DNA of 64,000 nucleotides from Bacillota bacterium (GCA_023406895.1 JAEXTV010000001.1:1-64000), one strand, 5' to 3'; positions 7,015 to 15,194 are shown, counted from the first letter of the stretch. Numbers and translations are program-made. The notes: generated from the sequence alone by a model not told the origin.

Positions 7015-7576
7015 CTTCTGTCCAAAGCGTTTCGTTTCCGGTGGATACGCCGATCGCACCGCTCGACAGCGCGTCGATCACCTGTTTGCGCTCGGTGATG
7101 AGCCCGCCCGCAATCACGGGCATGTCCACGTCCCGTGTGAATCGTTTGATCACGCTCGGGATGATGCCGGGCATCAGTTCAATCATCGATGGATGCACCT
7201 TGGCGGCTGTGCGCACGGCGTTTTCATAAGAGGCGCTGTCCACCATGAAAAAACGCTGAATCGCAAATATCCCCTGATCCCGCGCGTATTTCACAAGCGC
7301 GGAGCGCGTGCTGATGATGCCGCTCGGGCTCATGCTCGTTTGAACATAGTCGAGCGCACGCGTACTTGCCGCGAGGCCGTCGATCAGGTCCATATGCAGA
7401 AATACGCGTGTGCCGTTTTTTTTGGCGGTGTCCACTAGGGCTTTGGCGGAAAAGATGTCGGTATTAATGAGAAACACGTTGGGGACACCAAGGCAAAGCG
7501 CGCGTTCGAGCAACTGACGGTTCTGAACCGCAGCAATAATCGGGCTGTCCTTTACAGCCTCCACACAATCATGCAT
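7007..7576 (-). CDS. glpP: Glycerol-3-phosphate-responsive antiterminator (GlpP family)
   Basis: ATG at 7576 follows AAAGGAGG on the minus strand, giving a 189-residue protein, the usual GlpP length. The sequence shows the family's TIM-barrel-like strands: IIAAVQNRQLLERAL, VFLHMDLIDGLA, GIISTRSALVKYARDQG, IQRFFMVDS, IELMPGIIP and MPVIAGGLI. In Bacillus, GlpP binds leader mRNA of glp genes and prevents termination when glycerol-3-phosphate is present. No glycerol genes or antitermination leader are visible nearby, so its target lies elsewhere. The longer frame upstream of this start is antisense to the hydrolase gene and not credible. The 3' end overlaps the convergent carbonic anhydrase gene by 8 nt. 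Confidence 0.9.
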   Translation of the reverse strand: MHDCVEAVKDSPIIAAVQNRQLLERALCLGVPNVFLINTDIFSAKALVDTAKKNGTRVFLHMDLIDGLAASTRALDYVQTSMSPSGIISTRSALVKYARDQGIFAIQRFFMVDSASYENAVRTAAKVHPSMIELMPGIIPSVIKRFTRDVDMPVIAGGLITERKQVIDALSSGAIGVSTGNETLWTEAT

Positions 7577-7630
7577 GCAGGTGCCTCCTTTCTCTGATCT
7601 ATGGCGTATTATATCACGCTTGGCGCAGTA

Positions 7631-7659
7631 TTTACAAAGAATATTGAAAATGTTATGAT
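7631..7659 (+). promoter_or_regulatory. Promoter of the alpha/beta hydrolase gene
   Basis: TTTACA (7631-7636) and TATGAT (7654-7659) are separated by 17 nt. Transcription would begin near 7666, leaving only about 10 nt before the ATG at 7676, so the mRNA would have a very short leader. Confidence 0.55.
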
Positions 7660-7675
7660 TGGCGGGGGGTGGCCT

Positions 7676-8602
7676 ATGAAACCACACGAATTCAGCTTTG
7701 TCTCGTCCGACGGGACGAGAATTCGCGCGTACAAATGGGGCATTGAAGCTCCCAAAGCGGCCGTTCAGATTGCGCATGGCGCGATTGAACATGCCATGCG
7801 CTATGACGATTTCGCTCAGGCTCTTTGTAGCCATGGTTTCGTGGTTTACGCCCAGGATCTCCGCGGCCACGGCCAAACAGCAGGTGCCGTTGAGAACGTT
7901 GCCTATTTCGGCGACGGCAGCGGCGGTTTCAGCAAGGCGGTGGACGATCTTCATTGTCTTTCGCAACTCATACGTGAGGAATACCCCGGACTGCCTGTCT
8001 TTTTGCTCGGGCACAGCATGGGCTCGCTGATGGCGCGTGTTTACGCGTCGCGTTACGGCGAGGAATTAAAGGGGCTGGTTCTTACGGGCACCGGGCGCGT
8101 CAGCGCGCCGCTGATTGCGCTGGTGCGCGGCATGGCGCGCGTGGTGATGGCGCTGCGAGGGCGAAGGCATCGGTCGCCCTTTTTGCATTCTCTCGTATTC
8201 GGCACGCTGAACAAACCGTTTAAGGGCGAAACGGGCAGCGCGTTTATCTGCTCGGACGAAGCGGTGGTGAAGGCCTACGCGGCGGACCCGTACTGCGGCA
8301 ACCTATGCACGGCCGAGTTTATCTATGAGCTGCTGGGCGGCACACGCGCCGCGGCGCGCAAAGACACGTTTGCGCGGTATCCAAAAAAGCTGCCGCTTTT
8401 TATCGGTGCGGGCGAGTTCGACAGCATGGGCGGAAGCCAGTTAAAAGCCGTGAAGCAGGACGTGGCCGATTTTAAAAAAAGCGGCGTTGCCGATTTGGAA
8501 TTCAAGATCTATGAAGGCATGCGTCATGAGATACTCAACGAAAAGAATAAGCGCCGGGTGTATGAGGATATCATCGCCTGGCTGAGCAGTAAAACGGATT
8601 AG
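7676..8602 (+). CDS. Alpha/beta hydrolase, monoacylglycerol-lipase-like
   Basis: ATG at 7676 follows GGGGGGTGG, giving 308 residues. The protein has the serine hydrolase fold: oxyanion region VQIAHGAIEH, nucleophile elbow GHSMG with Ser114, an acid in GAGEFDSMGG, and the catalytic His in EGMRHEILNE near the C terminus. DLRGHGQTAG also fits the monoglyceride lipase or lysophospholipase group (Hydrolase_4). There is no signal peptide, so it acts in the cytoplasm, probably on short lipid esters; the substrate is not determinable. It precedes the oxidoreductase gene by 11 nt and is probably cotranscribed with it. Confidence 0.9.
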   Translation: MKPHEFSFVSSDGTRIRAYKWGIEAPKAAVQIAHGAIEHAMRYDDFAQALCSHGFVVYAQDLRGHGQTAGAVENVAYFGDGSGGFSKAVDDLHCLSQLIREEYPGLPVFLLGHSMGSLMARVYASRYGEELKGLVLTGTGRVSAPLIALVRGMARVVMALRGRRHRSPFLHSLVFGTLNKPFKGETGSAFICSDEAVVKAYAADPYCGNLCTAEFIYELLGGTRAAARKDTFARYPKKLPLFIGAGEFDSMGGSQLKAVKQDVADFKKSGVADLEFKIYEGMRHEILNEKNKRRVYEDIIAWLSSKTD

Positions 8603-8613
8603 AGGAGCGGGCG

Positions 8614-9738
8614 ATGAAGGAATACAAGGTCGGGATACTGGGGCTCGGCAATATCGGGCGCGTGCATGCGTATGCGGCCGGCGCGATGCCGTATCTGTAC
8701 GACCTGCCATTCAGAGTCACGCTCGGCGGCGTTTACAGCCGAACTTATGAAAAGTCGCTCGCCGCTGTGGACAAGCTTGGCTTTGAGTTTGCGGCAAAAA
8801 CGCCTGAAGAGTTGATTTCGCGCAAAGACATCGATGCCATCTGTCTGTGCCTGCCAAACCACCAGCACGAAGAATTTGCGGTAAAGGCTTTGGAAGCGGG
8901 TAAGCATCTTTACTGTGAAAAGCCGCTCTGCCTTGATTACGCGGGGGCGCAAAGAATCGCCGAGGCCGCCAAAAAGTCGGGCGTGAAGGTGCAGATGGTA
9001 TTTCAGAACCGGTTTTTTCCTGCCGTGATGCGTGCCAAGCAGCTGATGGATGACGGACGAATCGGACGGCTGTACAGCTTTGAGGCCAAATACTACCACG
9101 CCTCGAATATCGACCCCGATAAGCCTTTTGGATGGCAACAATCAAAGAGCGTAGCGGGTGGCGGCACGCTGACCGATATGGGGTCGCATATCATCGATCT
9201 GGTGTCGTATCTTGGCGGCCCATATGCGCGCGTCAATGCTGCGCTTCAGACGGCTGTAACCATGAGACGTGACGGTGAGTCGCTGCGGACGGTGGAGACT
9301 GAGGACGCGGGCTATGTGATCGCGGAGCTCAAAAACGGCGCGATGGGCACGATCGTCGCGTCTAAGCTTGCAACCGGGACCAACGACGAGCTCGCAATTC
9401 GGCTGTTCGGTGAGAAGGGTGCGCTGCGTTTTTCCACGGAGAGCCCAAACCGGCTCGAGTATTACGATAATACCGATAAAGGCGGATCTTTCGGCGGTGA
9501 AAAGGGCATCAAGCTGATCGAGTCGTATCAGCGTTTTGATCCGCCCGGCGGATTCACGCCGCCGCCCAAAGTCGGCATTGGCTGGGTGAGAGCGCATGTG
9601 CACAGTATGTATTCGTTTCTGAGCTGTGTGCACAACGGCAAGGAATGCGATCCGTCTTTACAGGACGGTGTTTATAATCAATTTGTGCTGGAGAAGATGG
9701 CCGAATCCGCAAGGACGGGCTCTTGGATAGCGCTATAA
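8614..9738 (+). CDS. Gfo/Idh/MocA-family NAD(P)-dependent oxidoreductase
   Basis: The 374-residue protein has the N-terminal Rossmann motif GLGNIGR (residues 10-16) and the family signature CEKPL with Lys103, which acts in catalysis. The C-terminal alpha/beta domain includes GGGTLTDMGSHIIDLVSYLGG. Such enzymes oxidise or reduce sugars, inositols or related polyols; the substrate is not recognisable. ATG at 8614 follows GAGGAGCGGGCG. It is the second gene after the hydrolase and is followed, after 46 nt, by the sigma-factor regulator genes. Confidence 0.9.
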   Translation: MKEYKVGILGLGNIGRVHAYAAGAMPYLYDLPFRVTLGGVYSRTYEKSLAAVDKLGFEFAAKTPEELISRKDIDAICLCLPNHQHEEFAVKALEAGKHLYCEKPLCLDYAGAQRIAEAAKKSGVKVQMVFQNRFFPAVMRAKQLMDDGRIGRLYSFEAKYYHASNIDPDKPFGWQQSKSVAGGGTLTDMGSHIIDLVSYLGGPYARVNAALQTAVTMRRDGESLRTVETEDAGYVIAELKNGAMGTIVASKLATGTNDELAIRLFGEKGALRFSTESPNRLEYYDNTDKGGSFGGEKGIKLIESYQRFDPPGGFTPPPKVGIGWVRAHVHSMYSFLSCVHNGKECDPSLQDGVYNQFVLEKMAESARTGSWIAL

Positions 9739-9784
9739 AAGGCAGCCTACCGGGCAGCCTATGAGCAGAAGGGAGGGGTGGCTG

Positions 9785-10105
9785 ATGCTTTTGGACGCAA
9801 ATTATGACGAAAGCCAAAACAGATGGGACGTTCATCTCTATGGTGAAGTCGATATCTATAATGCCGAGAGCTTAAAATCCGAGCTGCACGCGATGATTGA
9901 TGAGAAGAAAGCGGATATTGTTCTTGACTGTGCGAGTTTGAAGTATATTGATTCGACAGGTCTCGGTGTGTTGGTCAGTGCGCTCAAAAAGGTTAAAGAG
10001 GCAAAGAAACAAATCAGCATTATCAACTTGAAGCCGTATATCGCCAAGATTTTCACGTTGACGGGGCTCGACAAAATCTTCTTGATCGAGGTGGATGAAA
10101 CGTGA
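9785..10105 (+). CDS. STAS-domain anti-sigma factor antagonist (RsbV/SpoIIAA-like)
   Basis: The start at ATG 9785 follows GGGAGGGG by six bases; the 106-residue product is a single STAS domain. It carries the phospho-acceptor motif YIDSTGLG, with Ser57 as the residue phosphorylated in RsbV and SpoIIAA. In the partner-switching mechanism, the unphosphorylated form binds the anti-sigma kinase and frees the sigma factor. It overlaps the next gene (RsbW-like) by 4 nt, and a SigB/SigF-type sigma factor follows, so the three genes form a classical antagonist-kinase-sigma operon. Confidence 0.92.
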   Translation: MLLDANYDESQNRWDVHLYGEVDIYNAESLKSELHAMIDEKKADIVLDCASLKYIDSTGLGVLVSALKKVKEAKKQISIINLKPYIAKIFTLTGLDKIFLIEVDET

Positions 10106-10470
10106 ACGGCGACGTCATACGTCTGCAATTTCCCGCCCGATCCGACTATTTGCTTGCCGTGAGGCTCGCGGTTTCCGCAGTGGCAGAACGCGTGGGCTTT
10201 GATATTGAGGATATTGAAGACTTAAAGGTCGCGAGCGCCGAGGCGTGCACATTGCTGCTGTCGGCAGGGGCTCGGCAGATCGATATCACCCTCACGGTTC
10301 AAGGTGGTCTGGAAATTTTGTTTGAGGCACAGGGCAGCACGAAGGAAATCTCTGAGGATTCCGACGGCTTGAGCCAATACCTTCTCAATGCGCTGGTGGA
10401 TACGTGCGAGATAGCCAGTGACGGCGGCGCGGTAAAAAGCGTTCGCCTTCAAAAAGCATTTTTGTTGTGA
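10102..10470 (+). CDS. Degenerate RsbW/SpoIIAB-like anti-sigma factor
   Basis: GTG at 10102 overlaps the STAS gene end, giving 122 residues. The N-terminal half fits an anti-sigma GHKL fold (FPARSDYLLAVRLAVSAVAERVGF, EDLKVASAEAC). However, the N-box, normally SEACTNAVEHA-like, reads AEACTLLLSAG: the Mg-ATP-binding Asn is Leu51. The DxGxG box is not recognisable either (ILFEAQGSTKEI). Position and size say it is the RsbW equivalent, but it probably cannot bind ATP or phosphorylate the STAS protein. An intact HATPase follows the sigma factor at 11357 and may supply the kinase activity. Function as a sigma-binding protein is an inference. Confidence 0.75.
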   Translation: MNGDVIRLQFPARSDYLLAVRLAVSAVAERVGFDIEDIEDLKVASAEACTLLLSAGARQIDITLTVQGGLEILFEAQGSTKEISEDSDGLSQYLLNALVDTCEIASDGGAVKSVRLQKAFLL

Positions 10471-10505
10471 TATTTTCCCGAAAAGCGCTGCTTTAGGGGG
10501 TTATT

Positions 10506-11261
10506 TTGGGGATTATTATGAGTGAGCGGTGGGCGAATCTCGATGAACAGGCGCTTTTTGAGTGCTATGAGAAAAGCCGTGACGAGACACTGAGAAACTT
10601 CATACTGGAGAAATACTTATACATTGCCGAAATTGTCGCCAAGAAATTTGTGGGCAGAGGCGTGGAATTCGACGACCTGTTTCAGGTGGCGTCGCTCGCG
10701 TTGGTGAAGGCTCTGGACAGATACGAAAGCGCGCGCGGTGTGAAATTTGCGAGTTTTGCGACACCGACGCTCGTGGGTGAAATCAAGAATTATTTTCGCG
10801 ATAAAACGCGGATGATTCGCATTTCACGGCGTGAAAGTGAAATGATCAGAAAGCTCGACGAGGCGAGAAGTGTTCTCTCTGCGAAGATGGGGCATGGTGC
10901 GACGCCGGAGAATATTGCGGAATATTTAACGTTGAGCGTCGAGCGCGTTCTCGAACTGATGGAAGCACAATCGGCCGGGTACGCAGCTTCTCTTGACAAT
11001 TACATTGCGCTCAATGAGGATACGAAGTTTATTAAATTGGTTGGCAGCACAGACAACGCGTATGAAAAGATTGAAGACAGGGACTATCTTGCCTATTGCT
11101 TTGAGCATCTGAGCGAAATCGAAAGACAGGTTATCCAGCAGCGATACGAGAATGACTTGAGTCAGCGCGAAGTGGCGGCGATGCTTGGCGTTTCACAAAT
11201 GTACATCTCGCGTATCGAGCGGAGGATACTTGTCAAGTTTAGAAATTTCTATGAAAAATAG
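10506..11261 (+). CDS. SigB/SigF/SigG-type RNA polymerase sigma factor
   Basis: The protein of 251 residues contains sigma-70 region 2 (VEFDDLFQVASLALVKALDR; FASFATPTLVGEIKNYFRDK), region 3 (residues about 110-160) and region 4 with its helix-turn-helix (LSQREVAAMLGVSQMYISRI). The arrangement after STAS and RsbW-like genes places it in the SigB/SigF/SigG group controlled by partner switching. Two starts are possible: TTG 10506, five bases after TAGGGGG, and ATG 10518. The regulon, whether sporulation or stress, cannot be deduced here. Confidence 0.9.
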   Translation: MGIIMSERWANLDEQALFECYEKSRDETLRNFILEKYLYIAEIVAKKFVGRGVEFDDLFQVASLALVKALDRYESARGVKFASFATPTLVGEIKNYFRDKTRMIRISRRESEMIRKLDEARSVLSAKMGHGATPENIAEYLTLSVERVLELMEAQSAGYAASLDNYIALNEDTKFIKLVGSTDNAYEKIEDRDYLAYCFEHLSEIERQVIQQRYENDLSQREVAAMLGVSQMYISRIERRILVKFRNFYEK

Positions 11262-11356
11262 GTTTAGATGCCTTCTGTAATGGGTATATAGATGTAAGAA
11301 GCACGGTGTGCGCTATAAGAAGCGGCATGATATTGTGTGCTTCTTGGTGTCTTTGT

Positions 11357-11755
11357 ATGGATTATGCGAGCCGGTATGTGCTTACATCGATCGATGATAT
11401 AAAAAGAGTGGTCAGCGGTGTGCTGGCCGGCGTGGAAAAGCACAGACCGCTTAACGAAGAATACAGATATAATATTTCTTTGATCATCAATGAGCTTTTG
11501 GTCAACTGCTTTGTGCATGCGAAGCCATCGAAAACATCGCCGGTGATATTTAAAGCGGGAATCAGGAACGGATATCTCGTGATCAGCGTCACAGATTCGG
11601 GCGGCGGCTTTGAATATGAGAAAGTCTGCCCGGGCATGAGCGGTGATATGCTGCTCAAAGAACGCGGCAGGGGTCTCACGCTCGTGCGTGCGCTGTGTCA
11701 GGAAATCAGCTATAACAGCGTCGGCAACAGCGTGGAAGTGAAAATTGCGATTTGA
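11357..11755 (+). CDS. ATP-binding anti-sigma-like protein (HATPase_c_2)
   Basis: This 132-residue protein has an intact Bergerat fold: N-box IINELLVNCFVHA, G1 box DSGGGFEY and G2 box ERGRGLTLVRAL, as in RsbW/RsbT-type kinases. I chose ATG 11357 because the conserved domain begins immediately after it; GTG 11306 and ATG 11327 would add Cys-rich residues not typical of the family, and no start has a strong ribosome site. A 9-bp inverted repeat (11296-11304 and 11337-11345) lies just upstream and could affect its translation. It follows the sigma gene and complements the degenerate RsbW-like protein encoded at 10102. Confidence 0.8.
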   Translation: MDYASRYVLTSIDDIKRVVSGVLAGVEKHRPLNEEYRYNISLIINELLVNCFVHAKPSKTSPVIFKAGIRNGYLVISVTDSGGGFEYEKVCPGMSGDMLLKERGRGLTLVRALCQEISYNSVGNSVEVKIAI

Positions 11756-11821
11756 CAAATTCCTTCCCGGCGATACGGGCGGATTCGTGTTTTTTCTATC
11801 ATCATATACAAAGGAGTTTTA

Positions 11822-11842
11822 ATGGCTGCGGAGAAATATTAA
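11822..11842 (+). other. Micro-ORF with a strong ribosome site upstream of the HlyD-like gene
   Basis: AAAGGAG (11810-11816) is followed five bases later by ATG and a six-codon frame (MAAEKY) ending TAA, 27 nt before the next start codon. It may be a leader peptide or the decayed start of a gene. Confidence 0.35.
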
Positions 11843-11869
11843 TAGATAAGCGCCTTGGAAGGGGATTGA

Positions 11870-13051
11870 ATGGCAGTCAGGCGAAAACCGAAAACAAAGT
11901 TTTATCTGGTGCTCACCGGCATCGTTGCCGCCGTTGCGGTTATACTGATACTGCTGCTGAGCCCGCCGCGAATGGCTTTGGTGGAGATAGCCAAAGCGGA
12001 ATTCGATCAGAGTTACGATATGCTCATCGTGCGCGATGAGGTGGTATACGAAGCGAGAAACTACGGCAAGACGAAATATATCGCAGTGGAAGGGCAGGCA
12101 GTGAATGTTGGAGACCCCATCATCGAGGTGTACAAATGGGGATACAACGATGAAACGCTCTCCAAACTGCTGGAGCTTCAAAAGAAGATCATGACGTATC
12201 AGACCGAGGTCATTCGGGCGGGAGTTATCGACGATACGTTGAAGGATATCAACAACCGGATCAGTGCCAAAGCAGCAGAAATACAGCAGGCCGTGTTTGA
12301 TAAGCATTCATCCGTGCTGCTGTCTCTCGAACGCGACATGGAATCGCTGCTGAGTGAGCGAATGGCGCATTTGCGTGAGGTGACGGCACCGGATAATCAG
12401 CTTAGGGATTACTATACGCAGGAATCCGAGCTGCTCGAGCTTTTTGCATCGTGGCGCAGCCCGCTTGCCGCCAACGAGGGCGGTATTGTAAGCTTTTATT
12501 TCGACGGATGCGAAGCGCTGATGAACAAGCAGAACATTGGCAGCTTTACGCGGGATGTGCTGGAAGAGGTGCTGGACGGAAAGACGGTGGAGACCCCCGA
12601 AAAAGAGCAGGGCTCTGCGCCGCTTTATCGCGTTGTCAACGGTAACGAATGGTATGTGGTGCTGCTGTCCGACAAGAAGATACCCGAGATGCATCTTGGC
12701 AACACCTTTTCCATCATCTTTGAAGATTATTTGGACAACAAGTATACAGGCGTTGTTTCCGATGTAGAGGAGCTTGCGAAAAACGACGGATATGTGTATA
12801 CTATCATGATACAGGATAATATTGGTCCCCTGCTCGGAGAACGGCGGGTGACGGCGCGGCTTTACGGTGTACAGGAAAGCTACAGTCTTCCCAAAGGCTG
12901 CGTGAAGAAAACGGAAGATATCAATTATGTGGAATCAGCGGGCGGTGAGTATATCCCGGTGCTGATAGTGGCGGATAAGGGCGATACAGTACTCGTCCAA
13001 ACGTATGAGGGACAGCCTGGCCTTCAAGTTGGCCAGCAGATTAAATGGTAG
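11870..13051 (+). CDS. HlyD-family adaptor-like membrane-anchored protein
   Basis: The 393-residue protein has a basic N terminus, one membrane helix (about residues 11-30) and a long extracytoplasmic part. That part contains a lipoyl-like half (YIAVEGQAVNVGDPIIEVY), a predicted coiled coil (about 90-190) and a beta-rich C-terminal section (GCVKKTEDINYV...VLVQTYEGQPGLQVGQQI). This matches the HlyD-like proteins that precede yggS and sepF in Clostridia division clusters. No transporter partner is present nearby, so a role in envelope or division is as likely as export. ATG 11870 follows GGAAGGGG. Confidence 0.8.
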   Translation: MAVRRKPKTKFYLVLTGIVAAVAVILILLLSPPRMALVEIAKAEFDQSYDMLIVRDEVVYEARNYGKTKYIAVEGQAVNVGDPIIEVYKWGYNDETLSKLLELQKKIMTYQTEVIRAGVIDDTLKDINNRISAKAAEIQQAVFDKHSSVLLSLERDMESLLSERMAHLREVTAPDNQLRDYYTQESELLELFASWRSPLAANEGGIVSFYFDGCEALMNKQNIGSFTRDVLEEVLDGKTVETPEKEQGSAPLYRVVNGNEWYVVLLSDKKIPEMHLGNTFSIIFEDYLDNKYTGVVSDVEELAKNDGYVYTIMIQDNIGPLLGERRVTARLYGVQESYSLPKGCVKKTEDINYVESAGGEYIPVLIVADKGDTVLVQTYEGQPGLQVGQQIKW

Positions 13052-13070
13052 ACATCAAATGGAGTCGTCA

Positions 13071-13754
13071 ATGACTGATATCGCGAAGAACTTCGCAATA
13101 ATTGAAGAAAGGGTTGATGCCAGCGCAAAAAAAACAGGGAGAAGCCGAAGCGATATTACGATCGTAGCGGTCAGCAAAACGGTGGGCGCCGATACCGTTG
13201 GACAGGCTGTAGAGGCCGGCATACGGGACTTTGGCGAAAACTATGTTCAGGAGTATCTTAAAAAACGTGAGGTGTTGCAAGATACACTCAACTGGCATAT
13301 CATCGGGCCGCTGCAGACGAATAAAGTGAAGTATATCCTTAACGGGGTGTGCTTGCTGCATTCGCTGGACAGGCTTATCCTCGCGCAGGAGATTCAGAAA
13401 CAGTGCGAAAAAAATGGCACGGAATTCTCTGCGCTTGTGCAGCTCAATATTGGCAAAGAACCGACAAAGTCGGGCATATTTGAAGAGGATCTGGAGCGTT
13501 TTTTGCAGGACGTGTCTGTAATGAGGAGGATCCGTTTAAAAGGGCTGATGGCGATTCCGCCGGCGGCTGTTAAAGCGGATGATAACAGGCCGTATTTCGA
13601 GAAAATGCGAAAACTTTTCGACCGTTACAAAAACGAGTATGCCGGCTTTGAATACCTGTCTATGGGTATGTCGGATGATTTTGAAGCTGCAATAGAAGAA
13701 GGCTCAAATGTGGTCAGGATTGGGACGGCTGTATTTGGAGCGAGGTCAAATTAA
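13071..13754 (+). CDS. YggS-family pyridoxal-phosphate-binding protein
   Basis: ATG 13071 follows GGAG by six bases, giving 227 residues, the usual length. The PLP lysine is Lys36 in IVAVSKTVGA; other family motifs are FGENYVQE, WHIIGPLQTNKVK, VQLNIGKEPTKSGI, RLKGLMAIPP, LSMGMSDDFEAAIEEGSNVVRIGTAVFG. These fold-type III proteins lack known catalysis and balance free PLP and amino-acid pools. It sits directly upstream of sepF, as in most Firmicutes. Identification is firm. Confidence 0.95.
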   Translation: MTDIAKNFAIIEERVDASAKKTGRSRSDITIVAVSKTVGADTVGQAVEAGIRDFGENYVQEYLKKREVLQDTLNWHIIGPLQTNKVKYILNGVCLLHSLDRLILAQEIQKQCEKNGTEFSALVQLNIGKEPTKSGIFEEDLERFLQDVSVMRRIRLKGLMAIPPAAVKADDNRPYFEKMRKLFDRYKNEYAGFEYLSMGMSDDFEAAIEEGSNVVRIGTAVFGARSN

Positions 13755-13778
13755 AAATTTACAGGGGGTTACAATATT

Positions 13779-14249
13779 ATGGCGAGAGGTTTTTTTAACC
13801 GTATTTTAGATGCGGTTGGTCTTGAAGAGGAAGAATACGAGGGCGAAGAGATGATGGACGAAGACGACGGCTTCTACGAGGAAGAGATGGAAGAGCCGGA
13901 AGAGCAGCGGTCTCCGCGGAGACGTCAGCAGCAGCAGCCCAAGGTGGTTGGTCTTCCGAATTCAGCTGCCAAAATGCGTATGCTGGTTTTTCAGCCGAGC
14001 AGTTACGAGGAAGCTGAATGCATCATCGACAATTTAAAGGCCAGAAAACCCGTGATTATGAATCTGGATGATCTTGAGGTGGAACTTGGCCAACGGATTT
14101 TGGATTTTGTCGGCGGCGCGGTTTATTCGCTGAATGGAGACATAAAAAAGGTGGCAAGAAGCATTTTTGTGGTGGCTCCGTCCAACGTGGATGTATCGCA
14201 GAATGTGGATGACCGCGGCAGCCGTGAAGGATTTAGAAGATTTGATTGA
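13779..14249 (+). CDS. sepF: Cell division protein SepF
   Basis: The 156-residue protein starts with an amphipathic membrane-targeting helix (ARGFFNRILDAVGL). A very acidic linker rich in Glu and Asp (about 16-50) with a QQQQ tract follows, then the conserved SepF core (KMRMLVFQPSSYEEAECIIDNLKARKPVIMNLDD and ILDFVGGAVYSLNGDIKKVARSIFVVAP). SepF bundles FtsZ filaments and tethers them to the membrane. It follows yggS by 24 nt. The usual next genes yggT and ylmH are absent; a divIVA homologue follows directly. Confidence 0.96.
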   Translation: MARGFFNRILDAVGLEEEEYEGEEMMDEDDGFYEEEMEEPEEQRSPRRRQQQQPKVVGLPNSAAKMRMLVFQPSSYEEAECIIDNLKARKPVIMNLDDLEVELGQRILDFVGGAVYSLNGDIKKVARSIFVVAPSNVDVSQNVDDRGSREGFRRFD

Positions 14250-14268
14250 TTTTTATATGTGCTTTAAG

Positions 14269-14302
14269 CGACATGCCGCAAGGAAAACCTTGTGGCATGT
14301 CG
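14269..14302 (+). other. Long hairpin between sepF and divIVA without a T-run
   Basis: CGACATGCCGCAAGG (14269-14283) pairs with CCTTGTGGCATGTCG (14288-14302) around an AAAA loop: a 15-bp stem with one G-U pair. The following bases TGTATAGC are not a U-tract, so it is probably not a simple intrinsic terminator; RNA processing or partial attenuation is possible. Confidence 0.6.
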
Positions 14303-14366
14303 TGTATAGCATGGTGTTTATTGGAGACATTAAGCATATGAAAGTCTGTGGAAAGGGGTAAATTCC

Positions 14367-15194
14367 GTGCCTTTAACCGTTAAAGATATACTCGAAAAAA
14401 CGTTTAAAAGGTCTTTTAAGGGATACGACGAGGACGAGGTCGATAAGTTTTTGGATCAGATTATCGACGAGTTCAAAGCGCTTCAAAGCGAGCTGGCTTC
14501 CGTGAAAGATGAGTTGACCACAGTAAGGGAAAACGCCGGGAAAGTCAAGCATTCGGAAGAGACCATTATGAATACGCTCGTCAGTGCACAGAAAACATCG
14601 GAGCACATCGTGAACGATGCCAAGCGCAAGGCTGAAATGATTATCAGCAGCGCAGAAGCCACTGCCAGACAGAAGAGCGAACAGACGATGCGCGATCTGG
14701 AAGAAGCAAGGTCGAAAATTGATGAGCTTAAAAGCTGTGCCCAAGGGTTTGCGGCCAGCTTCGCGAACATGGTCAATACGCAGGCGGCTTATTTTGAAAA
14801 GACATACAGAAGCTATTTCGGGCAGGATTTTGCGCCGCTTGGCGGCATCAATATGGATGCGCTCGAAAAGATCGATAAAGATATCGCGCGGAGTCTGGAG
14901 GATATGACCGTATCCGAAGAAGGTGCTGAGAGTGAGCCGCAAAGCGCAAACGATGTGAACGGTGCCGACGACAAGGACGGCTACATGGAGCTTTTTGAAA
15001 TTAATAAAAAGCTCAGCGATATAGAGAATGTGGACTACACGCCCGAGAGTGAAAACGAGCCGGAAGCCAAGCCTTACGGGGATTATTCATGGATCTATGA
15101 GAGTGACGGCCCGCCACCGGATGAAGAGACGACCATACTCGAACCCAAGGATAAGGAAGAATTAAAATCACTGATTGAAGAGATCATTGAATGA
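14367..15194 (+). CDS. DivIVA-domain protein
   Basis: GTG 14367 follows AAAGGGGTAA; the 275-residue product begins with the DivIVA membrane-binding domain (LTVKDILEKTFKRSFKGYDEDEVDKFLDQIIDEF, residues 3-37). A coiled coil follows to about residue 120, then a long acidic, probably disordered tail (about 180-275). DivIVA proteins recognise negatively curved membrane at poles and septa and recruit division or wall-growth factors. The acidic tail is longer than in Bacillus DivIVA and its partners are unknown. It ends the division cluster at a clear terminator. Confidence 0.92.
   Translation: MPLTVKDILEKTFKRSFKGYDEDEVDKFLDQIIDEFKALQSELASVKDELTTVRENAGKVKHSEETIMNTLVSAQKTSEHIVNDAKRKAEMIISSAEATARQKSEQTMRDLEEARSKIDELKSCAQGFAASFANMVNTQAAYFEKTYRSYFGQDFAPLGGINMDALEKIDKDIARSLEDMTVSEEGAESEPQSANDVNGADDKDGYMELFEINKKLSDIENVDYTPESENEPEAKPYGDYSWIYESDGPPPDEETTILEPKDKEELKSLIEEIIE

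Noticed and set aside
7577..8014. N-terminal extension of the GlpP-like frame
   Set aside because: This part is antisense to the hydrolase gene; a strong AAAGGAGG site and normal family length place the start at 7576.
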